In this document: positions 1-7,149 of the stretch, piece after piece
How positions within the stretch are numbered: the stretch's first letter is position 1
Layout of the letters: every line of letters starts with the position of its first letter
From: Euperipatoides rowelli
Taxonomy: Eukaryota; Onychophora; Udeonychophora; Euonychophora; Peripatopsidae
Assembly: GCA_003024985.2 (NCBI GenBank)
Contig: PXIH01S0020824.1
DNA: 12,172 nt
Strand: one strand, 5' to 3'
The notes under the pieces: model-generated
What the model was told of the DNA's origin: nothing
The model's database searches: none
What the model saw: the letters and a program-made list of their open reading frames with translations, nothing else
Program-made: the position numbers and the translations under genes

Positions 1-560
1 ACAAATGTGATTAATATTTTTCATTTATTCATTTTATGATATCAATAAATTTTTATTGGGTTGTTTAAGAATCAACTTAACACAAAAAATATATTTGTCA
101 AAATATTGGTAGCACTAATTTCTACAGCTGTCCTATTATGAAAAATCTATAAGAAAATCACATTTTTTAGATCCTTTAAAATTAACGGTATATCACAATT
201 ATTGTTCTGTACAATATACAGGACTTTTGTTCAGTGTGTTATTGATTATAGTCATACAGCATATAACATAATAAACCAAAGAGACATAAAAAAATGCAAC
301 AATATTTTAAAATGGTTTACTAAAGGTATCTTAGGCTTAGTGGCTCTGGGGAGCTTATAGAGTATATAATAGGGAAAGGATGGAAGACTTGAGATATTAA
401 TTTTTTTTTTTGGATAATGACCCCACAACAGAGACAGTTGACAGGAGATCTCATTTATTGTGTTTAAACAATTTATAATTTTTTTAAAAATGTGGCCTTT
501 TGGGACTAATGATCATTGGTGAACCAGAGGCCATAACTTTGATATTAAATGACATCATGC
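1..560. other. AT-rich non-coding stretch
   Basis: No reading frame of protein-like composition, RNA gene or bounded repeat is visible. It contains an 11-T run at 401-411 and a weak inverted pair, TGGCCT near 493 and AGGCCA near 527, around a central ATGATCAT palindrome. The arms are too short to call an element. Stop codons are dense in all frames. It is most simply intergenic or intronic DNA. Confidence 0.5.
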
Positions 561-568
561 TACAAATC

Positions 569-690
569 TAACAGTTAGATAAAGGTCTATTGTAAATAAA
601 GTAGCTCCAATATGGAACACTCTCCCAGCTGATCTTTTGTGTAGTAATTAATTTGGTCAATTTAAAAATTACTTGATGTTTACCTTTATG
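569..690 (+). pseudogene. Decayed C-terminal end of a non-LTR retrotransposon ORF2 (CR1/L2/Jockey-like)
   Basis: In the frame containing positions 601-603 the translation reads NKVAPIWNTLPADL (595-636), then an in-frame stop at 649, then FGQFKNYLMFTF (652-687). This matches the conserved tail of reverse transcriptases in CR1, L2 and Jockey-type LINEs, where an AP-x-LWNSLP-x-x-L block is followed about 15 residues later by an FK-x-x-L block. Seen in the sequence: the block order, spacing and the W-N-T-L-P core. Also seen are a stop at 583 just upstream and the internal stop at 649, so it encodes nothing now. The reverse transcriptase and endonuclease domains that would lie upstream are not detectable, consistent with 5' truncation or decay. 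The clade is not resolved. It could be a chance match, since only about 30 residues are informative. Confidence 0.5.
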
Positions 691-699
691 ATGACTGTT

Positions 700-2041
700 C
701 TTTTTCTAATCTAATAAAATGGTGTATCTTGAGTATTATTTATTGTATTTTATTCTGTGTTCATATTTCATGTGTTTCTGGATGAAATATCATGGAGTAT
801 GTTTTACATATGATAGTCAGATTTCTATGAACATTAAATAGCAATATCTATAAGTTGAATGACAATTAATAAATAAAGCTATTGATTGTCAGAAACATGA
901 AGGATGCTTAAATCATAATAAACATTTATGAGAAGAGGGTGAATAATAGTAGGAGTTCAATATCCCTTACAAGGAAACAAAAACAGGGTTTTATGGTAAA
1001 TTTACCCTTTCTTCCTTAAGATAACTCTGTATGAAATGGTTAAAACAATACTATTTTGTTTAATAAAAATAATTTTAATAATATATTTCTTTAACAATGA
1101 GTAAACATCCTACTTTAAGCAAGAATAATATCAATGTGTATTTTTTTTTAATTCTTATATGTTCTTTCGTGCAATTTAGCCTGAAAAGAACCTTATGAAA
1201 GTATGAATTAAAAATACAGTTTACCAGTTTCAGTTTATAAGTCATTAGTGATAATATTTTTCTAAAAATGTAATTTAATATTTCAAATTTTAAATACATA
1301 AAAATCCATGAGCTAAATTTAAAATCAATATTTACAGTTCTCTTCAATAGCTAAAGAAAAGAAAGACAGAGCATGTCTTTACTGATATTCTAGTTACCAT
1401 TGTTGTTAAGTTTTGGACTGGAAATTCAAACGTTCAGAGTGTTACAAACCCCCTTCCTACAAGACATCAACATTGCAAACACAATGCTGCATACTATTGG
1501 AATAAACTGAAAAGAACAGACTGAAAATATCAATAATGTAATAGTTCAACTGAGAAGCAACATTATCAGTCAATAAAAAGAACAGCATTAGTAATACCAT
1601 AAACCATTTTCCATATAAAAAGAAAATCAATAATATCTAAAAATGTGTAGCTTTAGTTAAAATACTGGCTTAAATATGATTTAAAATGAATCATAAAAGT
1701 GAGGCTGTGGTTTGCAACTAGCTGGACAAATTTAATATAAAAAAAAAATCTTCAGAAAAATATATTTAAAAAAAAAATTGCATACACTATATGCCGATAA
1801 CACTTAGTGTTCCATATATTTAGTATTAAAGAGAGACATATTAATAAAATATTATTCTAAGAGCTATAATACATTGAAATACCCATAAGATGAAAGTTAT
1901 CAGCCTATGATAATTTCAGCAAGAATTTAAAAAATAAAAATATGCATTTGAAAGTGATATAAAATTAGGCCTAACCATAAAATGAAAATTTAATTATATT
2001 GATAGATAGTGGTGACACCATAGCAGTTACAAGAACCTGAC
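700..2041. other. AT-rich non-coding stretch
   Basis: Very AT-rich DNA with many A and T runs (for example 1741-1749 and 1770-1778) and scattered AATAAA words, which mean little at this composition. A 90-codon minus-strand frame at 1075-1347 is dominated by Phe, Ile, Leu, Lys, Asn and Tyr. That is the signature of random AT-rich DNA, and it carries no motif I know. No RNA gene, terminal inverted repeat or retroelement protein block was recognised. Confidence 0.5.
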
Positions 2042-2358
2042 TCAAATAATAAAACTACTATGAATACTAAAAATTACATGATTATTATAAATAAATACTA
2101 GTATTAATATTATTAAAAGTAGTAGAAGCAAAAAAGAGGAGAGAAGTATATACAGGAGTACAAGTAATACTGGTAGGAATAACAATAGTAGTAGCATTAG
2201 AGCTAATAGGAAGATAAAGGAGAAATAGAAGTAGCATTAGTAGTACCACATGATATGACAAATTATTATTAGTATTAACAATAATACAAGTATTACTAAA
2301 ATGACAGTTACTATTATATTACTGCTACAACTATTACTAAGACTAATAAATAATACCA
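2042..2358. repeat. Degenerate trinucleotide (AGT/ATT/ACT-type) repeat tract
   Basis: About 300 bp are built from loosely repeated triplets of the form AGT, TAG, ATT, ACT and AAT. Clear runs are AGTAGTAG at 2119-2126, ATAGTAGTAG around 2185-2194 and ATTATTATTAGTATTA around 2262-2277. The decamer GTAGCATTAG occurs at 2191-2200 and again at 2231-2240. The left half is purine-rich (AGT, GGA, GAA). The right half changes to ATT, ACT and ACA triplets. This looks like an old microsatellite that has diverged by substitution. The three-base period does not mean coding: the frames are broken by stops. Confidence 0.6.
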
Positions 2359-2375
2359 CTGGGCACATGCACCAT

Positions 2376-2416
2376 CCCCCCCCCTATCAAAAAAAGTTTT
2401 TTATTATTATTATTAA
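2376..2416. repeat. C9 run followed by A7 and (ATT)n microsatellite
   Basis: Nine consecutive C residues lie at 2376-2384. After a short spacer come A7 and T6, then about five TTA/ATT units ending at 2415. This is plain simple-sequence DNA. It directly follows the degenerate triplet tract and may be part of the same expansion-prone patch. Confidence 0.75.
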
Positions 2417-2419
2417 ACT

Positions 2420-2650
2420 AAAGGAAAAAGTACAAATAATTGATTACAATCCAAAAAAAAGTAGTATAAATAATTGATTAAAATACTCAATCAAAAAATT
2501 AAAAACAGAATGTTTTCAGATTCTGATTTTAGAAATTTTGCTCTTATAAAAAAATAGTGAAACATAACAATAAGATTGCTATATCTAAATACAATACGTA
2601 TAGGTTATTTCTTTTAAAATCTTAAAAAGCAATTGAATAATTAAAAATTG
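2420..2650. other. AT-rich non-coding spacer
   Basis: Nothing gene-like is visible. A short motif, AAATAATTGATTA, occurs twice in near-identical form, around 2434 and 2468. The second copy is preceded by AGTAGTATA rather than AGTAC. This hints at a small local duplication of about 30 bp. Confidence 0.4.
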
Positions 2651-2655
2651 AAATA

Positions 2656-2830
2656 CAGTAGAACCTGTTTATAACAACATCGGATAGTAAGACAACTTGG
2701 CTATAACACTACAAAATGCTCAGTCCCACTATATACTTTTATATCTAATTCAAATTGGTTATAACAACAAATGGTTATAACAACATTAATTGTTTGGTAC
2801 CTTAAATGTTGTTATAACCAAGTTCTACTG
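2656..2830. mobile_element. Tigger/pogo-like MITE (non-autonomous DNA transposon)
   Basis: This is a 175-bp element with 25-bp terminal inverted repeats at 2656-2680 and 2806-2830. They match at 23 of 25 positions; the mismatches are at repeat positions 10 and 13. Both ends start with CAGTAGAAC and end with TTATAACAACAT. The element is flanked on each side by TA (2654-2655 and 2831-2832), the target duplication of the IS630-Tc1-mariner superfamily. CAGTNGAAC-type ends are characteristic of Tigger/pogo members of that superfamily, so this assignment is family knowledge applied to the visible ends. There is no transposase frame inside, so it must have been moved in trans. Inside, GGTTATAACAACA occurs as two direct copies (2757-2769 and 2773-2785). 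A diverged copy, TTGGCTATAACACTACAA, begins near 2697. Confidence 0.85.
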
Positions 2831-2960
2831 TATTATGAATCGGGAACCCTCCCCCTCTTTTCCTGAATGAATTAGTGTTCAAAATTTATTTTATTTTTGA
2901 ACAAAAAAACATGGTTACTAATGTCTATTATATAATTTTATTCATCCTGAATCTAAATAA
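2831..2960. other. Spacer between MITE and LINE relic, possible LINE 3' UTR
   Basis: This segment lies directly beyond the stop of the minus-strand LINE frame at 2961 and could be what remains of that element's 3' untranslated region. It holds a C-rich patch at 2847-2862 and an inverted repeat with perfect 8-bp arms, GTTCAAAA at 2877-2884 and TTTTGAAC at 2895-2902. No target-site duplication or 3' tail repeat could be identified. Confidence 0.35.
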
Positions 2961-3550
2961 TCAACAACATTGAGTGTGTTCTATGAGGTGGAGGTTTGCT
3001 CTTATGTATCGCCAAAGATTTATATTTTGAGCTCTTTTTTTTAATATAGAGAATTGCCTCTCATGAACCCAGTCCTTAAGGTTATCCAGCCATTCTCTTA
3101 GAGGATTTCCTCTTATTTTTTCCCTTTCTGTCCACCTCTCAAGAACTTTACTAGTCTAATTCCGGCAGATTCTCTGAAGACATCCCAACATTTTTCCATT
3201 TCCTCTTCATTACTTCATCCTATGGACTATAACACCCTCCGCATATTCTCCACACTTCCTCATTTCTGATAAAACCTGTCCATTTTATTTTCAACACTCT
3301 TCTTGCACACCAGATATCAAATGCATCAATCTTCTTTGCCTAGTCTTTGGTTAACGTCCAAGTCTCACATCTATATAAAAAAACTGAGCAAATATAGCAT
3401 TTAACATCTTAAATTTTAAATGTGTGTTAAAGTCTGTCCTTAGAAGTTCTTTTAGTTCGCAAAATGTAGATTTTACCATTGCTACCTTGTTCGGATTTTG
3501 TAATAATATTTAACTCTAATCTGAAGATTAATAGTTAGGGAGACCTTCAA
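2961..3550 (-). pseudogene. 5'-truncated, frameshifted LINE ORF2 C-terminus (endonuclease/reverse transcriptase type, RTE-like)
   Basis: On the minus strand the conserved C-terminal reverse transcriptase tail of a non-LTR retrotransposon can be followed across three frames. From about 3550 down to 3485 it reads toward KIRTR. After a one-base shift it reads VAMVKSTFCELKELL and MLNAIFAQFFYID, the 'A-x-x-AF-x-x-LK' segment. Shifting again at 3369 it reads CETWTLTK, a stop, then KKIDAFDIWCARRVLKIKW and RNEEVWRIC. A last shift gives KVLERWTEREKIRGNPLREW and NLKDWV, then INLWRYI, ending at the stop at 2961. CETWT, the basic 'W-C-x-R-R-x-L-x-I-x-W' block, the RGxP...W.DNLK.W block and the late WR are hallmarks of LINE ORF2 thumb and C-terminal regions. 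The palm with the catalytic FADD/YxDD motif and the endonuclease are missing, so the copy is 5'-truncated, as is usual for LINEs. At least three frameshifts and two internal stops show it is dead. The clade is inferred only. Confidence 0.87.
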
Positions 3551-3559
3551 TCTTCTGTT

Positions 3560-4560
3560 ACTTTTCATTTGATCTATCTTTATACAACATGCCTTACATT
3601 TTCAAAAATTTTATTTTATTATACTGGTATTGAAAGAAGAAAAAAAAACATTATAATTCATATCACATAATTCCTTTTTGTTACCTTTAATTTAAATTTT
3701 AAATCAGTAAGAACAAAAATCATTGCAGTTATTCTCCGAATATGGCATAATAAAAACATAAAACTCAAACTTTATCCTTTCAACATTTTATTTCATCTAC
3801 CAAAGCATTAACTAAATGAAGTTTTGAGAAGAATATTAAATAGATTTCATAGTTTCCTTTTTTTTTTTTAATAAAGAAAAGTTTGAAAACAATCAAAAAA
3901 ATAAATAAAGTTAAAACAGGCAAAAAATAACTCATTGGAATAAAAAAAAATATATAAAAAAGAATTGTTTGACATGCCATAGAAAAATAAACAGAATTCA
4001 CCCACATTTAATTAACGGTGAAGTTATTTAAAGATATAACTTATATTGCCAATGTTTTCGTTTTATTCTTGCTATTACATTGAATGAAAAGAGCAGTACA
4101 GATTGAAAATATTTTTCATTCTCGTTTCTTTTTTTATATGTAATTTTATTATCAACATAAATAAGCTAAAGGAGAACAAAAACTATAGCCTACATTGTCT
4201 TCAAACAACTTCAAAATTCATAGAGTTGTACAGTTTTTTTTTTATGTTTTATTGTGTTTTATCGTCTATGGTTTATTTATTATATTCTAATATTTTATAT
4301 TTTTTTAATCTTTAAAATTATTTATAAAATTATGCATTTATCAAAAATATTACCCAGCATCTAATTATAGTATTGTATCAATTTTATAACATATACCTTA
4401 TGAGTAGAGTTAGAGCTACTATTTTGCTAAAGCTATGGACTAGGAAAATTGTTTTATAATAATCTTTTAATTAGACTTTAATTTTTACATAAAAATAAAA
4501 TTCGTTAATTACTTTATCATTAAAACAACTCAGTGTAAACATCAACTTTAAAATTACCAG
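3560..4560. other. AT-rich non-coding stretch
   Basis: No gene recognised. Reading frames of 75 codons (minus, 3780-4007) and 70 codons (plus, 4103-4315) consist mostly of Phe, Ile, Leu, Lys and Tyr. Their hydrophobic runs come from T-rich triplets rather than from a membrane-protein family I can name. Poly-T at 3858-3869 and frequent A runs lie inside the frames. I treat both as chance frames. Confidence 0.5.
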
Positions 4561-4571
4561 CTTGCCTGGTG

Positions 4572-4605
4572 CCCCCTCCCCCCCCCCCAAAAAAAAAAAA
4601 AAAAA
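4572..4605. repeat. C-rich run abutting poly-A (C5-T-C11-A17)
   Basis: CCCCCT at 4572-4577 is followed by eleven C residues at 4578-4588 and immediately by seventeen A residues at 4589-4605. Long mononucleotide runs of this kind are slippage-prone, so their exact lengths in an assembly are unreliable. The abrupt C-to-A junction is noted because smaller C-runs followed by A-runs occur at 2376-2394 and near 11433-11450. Confidence 0.85.
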
Positions 4606-5400
4606 CTCCTTTGATGTTTCTCCAATTCATCTACTAAATAATATTCTTGCTGAAAGAGAATGACATATTCTTTCTTCAGTAATATATTCCTATTGAAAAT
4701 AAAATCTGCCAGTGATTGCACAGGGTTTATTTCTTCAGCTCCCTATATCCACCTTATCCTTTAAAAATTAACTGAACCAAGCAAGCAGTTGTTTTGTGCT
4801 TATAAGAAAAATATACTGAGAGGGTTAAAGGACAAAAATATTTCATTAAATGTTATCAAGAACTAATTTGATTGTTTTGTTTTTTTTTACTTTAGACAGA
4901 GATATTATGGTAAGGATTTTCTCAGTCGGATTGTTGATTTAATTTTAATATATATAAGATAGTTTATATCTATTTTTGGGAGGAAATCATGATGATCAAC
5001 ATTTTGATTGGAATTTCCATAATTAATACAATTTGGATAAAATTTAAAATAAACTGAGATAAATATCTTTTGACTCCGAGAAGTTTGAATTTGAATTAAA
5101 ATGAGATTATATTCTAATTTTAGAAATAATTCAGCACAATTCAATTTGTAGAATATTATTTAGTATGCACAAATTAACTGTAGGAATTTTTATGTTTTTT
5201 AATAAATTATAGAAGATGTTTTACTAAACATTTTTCTTTTTATTTAATTAATTACTCAGTAACTTATAAAAACATGATACTAGAGTCAATCTATAAATGA
5301 ATATTATATAGGATATATTTGATTCAATTATACTAATTTTAAACTAATGAATATTAATTACATTAAAGGTGGATGTTATAATTGACTAAATACAGGCGAT
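4606..5400. other. AT-rich non-coding stretch
   Basis: Nothing identifiable. A 79-codon minus-strand frame at 4905-5144 is rich in Ile, Asn, Tyr, Lys and Ser and resembles no family I know. It sits in sequence with the same composition as its surroundings. No retroelement motifs or terminal repeats are visible. Confidence 0.45.
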
Positions 5401-5431
5401 ACAATCCAGATTCGTCTGTGACCGTTTTTGA

Positions 5432-5608
5432 CATCTGTACATATATTTCCGTCATTGCAGAAGTACAGTTCCTATGATATCTAGTGTGCCGTTCACTTTA
5501 AAAACTGCTTCCAAAATTCATGAAATTATAGACGGCGCTCGCAGGAAGAGAACCGTCACTATATCATATGGTGCAATAAAAATTAATGTTAAACAGCGTA
5601 TTGTTTAA
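5432..5608 (+). CDS. Unrecognised 58-codon open frame, possible exon or element fragment
   Basis: The frame is open from 5432, after a TGA at 5429-5431, to a TAA at 5606-5608. An internal ATG at 5474 would give 44 residues. The middle reads KTASKIHEIIDGARRKRTV and then ISYGAIKINVKQ. It has basic and acidic residues, Gly and Ala in protein-like proportion, unlike the Phe/Ile/Lys/Asn frames elsewhere in the window. A pyrimidine-rich stretch ending in CAG at 5446-5460 could serve as a splice acceptor. A GT at 5571 would be a weak donor, giving an exon of 110 bases. I do not recognise the protein and propose no function. The length is still compatible with chance in 12 kb read in six frames, or with a fragment of a transposon gene. 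This is a weak call. Confidence 0.2.
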   Translation, partial: HLYIYFRHCRSTVPMISSVPFTLKTASKIHEIIDGARRKRTVTISYGAIKINVKQRIV

Positions 5609-5702
5609 AGAAACTATAAGTTATTAACAACTGTCCAATTTATTAAACAAGTAGACAAGGAAAAAGAAAAAATATCAACCTTTATATCACTTGTTGTAAT
5701 TA

Positions 5703-5742
5703 AAGTGATCGGCAGTGCAAACTGCTTACATTACGATCGCTT
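5703..5742. repeat. Nested hairpin
   Basis: Outer arms AAGTGATCG (5703-5711) and CGATCGCTT (5734-5742) pair with one T/G wobble. Inside, GCAGT (5712-5716) and ACTGC (5721-5725) form a second stem around a GCAA loop. An unpaired TTACATTA lies on the 3' side. It sits in the CpG-richer patch. It could be a fold-back within an RNA or a binding-site palindrome; the sequence does not say which. Confidence 0.45.
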
Positions 5743-5896
5743 AGAAACAGTTTAAAATAAGTCCCAACAGCTCTTCAATATATGACAAAAATACATGCAC
5801 AGATGTTAAAAACGCAGTAAAATGGGATTCTTGCTGCCTGTTTTTAGACAATCCTCATACATTGAGTGCTATCACTGCTGCATTATTGTATATTAT

Positions 5897-6193
5897 AAAT
5901 ACTGTATATAAAGTATATAGCTATTGTATTTAAAAAGTAGCTATTTGAGTATATTCATTACAAAATAGTTTAAGAAAAATATTTGCAATACAAAATACTT
6001 TGCAAGAGTAGGCCTATTTTCGTGATGATGACTTGTGGAGCAGTTGAAGGCTGCTAACCGAGTCATCACAGGTCGACTCCCTAGATGTCATGTGAAGTTT
6101 ATCAACAAAAAAAAAAAACATTTTTTTTTAAAAAAGAAAAGTATTTTTATTATGTATTTGAAATACATGCATTATNAATACTGCCCAACCCTG
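5897..6193 (-). mobile_element. Decayed non-autonomous hAT-like element, right end clear, left end not found
   Basis: The segment ends at 6177-6193 with AATACTGCCCAACCCTG. Its reverse complement begins CAGGGTTGGGCAGTATT, a terminus of the form seen in many animal hAT transposons (CAGGG-type ends). Just inside are GTATTTGAAATAC (6154-6166) and further AAATAC/GTATTT words (around 5928, 5989 and 6141), the subterminal motif typical of such elements. No matching left terminus or 8-bp target duplication was found, so the left boundary given is only where the GTATTT-type words begin. There is no transposase. An A-tailed insertion at 6024-6118 interrupts it. The N at 6176 sits at the inner edge of the terminal repeat. 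The hAT assignment is inference from the end sequence. Confidence 0.5.
6024..6118 (+). mobile_element. Possible tRNA-derived SINE head with A12 tail, inserted in the hAT-like element
   Basis: GGTCGACTCC at 6071-6080 resembles the RNA polymerase III B box (GGTTCGANTCC) with one T missing. TGGAGCAGTTGA at 6036-6047 resembles an A box (TRGCNNAGYNGG). ATGAC at 6028-6032 can pair with GTCAT at 6087-6091, like an acceptor stem. A short body then leads into twelve A residues at 6107-6118. The A-to-B spacing is about eight bases shorter than in a normal tRNA, and no complete cloverleaf can be drawn. It is therefore a relic at best and not a tRNA gene. GATGACT and AGTCATC, together with AGCAG and CTGCT, also form a nested fold-back, which is an alternative explanation for the structure. 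The 73-codon frame starting at 6035 merely runs through it. Confidence 0.33.
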
Positions 6194-6284
6194 ATCAGGA
6201 GGGACATAATTGACAGTAAGCTTATAAAGTATATACACATATATTATTTTAATTAAGACATAAATTATTGTTTACTATAGAGGA

Positions 6285-6302
6285 TTATTTATTTATTTAT
6301 TT
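6285..6302. repeat. (ATTT)n microsatellite
   Basis: Four and a half perfect ATTT units. It is a simple repeat with no further meaning visible. Confidence 0.8.
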
Positions 6303-6780
6303 GAAAAACATGATTAAGTCAGTACCGTAATAGACTTCTACATGAATATAGCAAAGGTCCTAAATATAAATTAAAAAAAAAATACCCTATCAAAAACTAA
6401 TTCTAATTACTAAATATTATGAATTGAAATAATTTTGCAACTTTTGAAGGCTAATTAAATTAGCTCCGATTCAATTTTTTTTTTTACCTCAGACTATTAC
6501 TACAATTTGCTCGCTTTTTGTATAGTATAACCTACTTGTATATTTAGAATTACATTAAAAATCAAATAATAAGCCAAGAGTTTTATTGTAAAATGTATTA
6601 AATGTTAAGGAATCTTTCTTCTATTAAAAAAAATAAATCAAATAACAATAAGAGAGAGTATCCAAATTAAATAAGGAATCATTATTTTCATCATTACGGT
6701 CTTTTTTTTTTTTAATTATGATTTATTTTTGTGAAAAAAAAAACTATAGGCCTATATCGTATCAAAATCTGTACAAAATT

Positions 6781-6798
6781 ATAACATAACATAACATA
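6781..6798. repeat. (ATAAC)n pentanucleotide repeat
   Basis: Three perfect ATAAC units and a partial fourth. Repeats of this AACAT type are common in several invertebrate genomes, but that is only weak evidence for the source organism. Confidence 0.75.
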
Positions 6799-7090
6799 AA
6801 AGTAATGACTAGAAAATGTGAAAAAAAAAAAGAAAAATACACCTAGACGTATTTTACCTCTCATACAACTAATAGACAAGATTCATGTGAGCATAGCGAG
6901 CCTATGACAGTCAGCACCATCTAAATATTTCATGACTTTAAGAGCAGATTTTAGACAATTCTAAGCGGCGAACTTCACACTAGATACAGTATTATAGGTA
7001 CTGTAGCAGAAGTGGTATAAAATTTCTCAAAATCGATAAAAAATAGAATAATTTTACTCCATCATCATAGCGTTGGGGAATAGTGGGCTT

Positions 7091-7140
7091 AATACATAGT
7101 TGGGGTTAGGATTGGGGGTAAGTTTAGGACTGTAAATAAA
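7091..7140 (+). repeat. GGGGTTAGG-type dispersed repeat, copy 1
   Basis: This 50-base stretch aligns without gaps to 7821-7870. The last 40 positions match at 31. It contains TGGGGTTAGG, then GGGGGTAAG, then TTTAGGACTGTA. The G-rich, TTAGG-containing strand resembles degenerate telomeric or subtelomeric sequence. It is more likely a fragment of an interspersed repeat, because the second copy has the same downstream word GGACTGTA. Confidence 0.55.
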
Positions 7141-7149
7141 AAATTAATG

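Larger units (their letters stand above)
5400..5760. other. CpG- and G+C-richer island in AT-rich DNA
   Basis: CpG dinucleotides are sparse in the neighbouring sequence but recur here: TTCGTC, GACCG, TCCGTC, GCCGTT, GACGGCGCTCGCAGG (5531-5545), AACCGTC, GATCGG and ACGATCGC. A local rise like this can mark an exon, a promoter or a younger inserted element. The plus strand contains a short open frame and the right side holds a nested hairpin, both listed separately. No TATA-box context or terminal inverted repeats could be established, so the nature of the patch remains open. Confidence 0.4.
6194..7090. other. AT-rich non-coding stretch with simple repeats
   Basis: No gene recognised. It contains an (ATTT)n tract at 6285-6302, (ATAAC)3 at 6781-6798 and long A or T runs near 6374, 6474, 6702, 6736 and 6820. 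GGCCTAT words appear at 6750-6756 and, just outside, at 6011-6017. Reading frames are short and stop-rich. Confidence 0.5.

Noticed and set aside
484-535. Inverted repeat TGGCCT...AGGCCA as a MITE end pair
   Set aside because: The arms are six bases, with no target duplication and no extension of pairing.
1075-1347. 90-codon minus-strand frame
   Set aside because: The residue mix (Phe, Ile, Leu, Lys, Asn, Tyr) is that of random AT-rich DNA. There is no motif, no splice context and no compositional change at its edges.
3780-4007. 75-codon minus-strand frame with hydrophobic stretches
   Set aside because: The apparent membrane segments are translations of T- and A-runs (for example 3858-3869). 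There is no known family and no gene context.
4103-4315. 70-codon plus-strand frame resembling a signal peptide or membrane protein
   Set aside because: The hydrophobicity is explained by Phe/Ile/Leu/Tyr codons of T-rich DNA, and poly-T lies inside the frame.
4905-5144. 79-codon minus-strand frame
   Set aside because: It has no recognisable domain and the same base composition as the surrounding non-coding DNA.
6024-6091. Functional tRNA gene
   Set aside because: A- and B-box-like motifs exist, but the B box lacks a base, the box spacing is short and no complete cloverleaf or anticodon arm can be drawn.
6035-6256. 73-codon plus-strand frame starting MEQLKAANRVITGRL
   Set aside because: It runs through the SINE-like segment, an A12 tail, poly-T and the hAT-like terminus, and spans the ambiguous base at 6176. 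It is a by-product of repeats.
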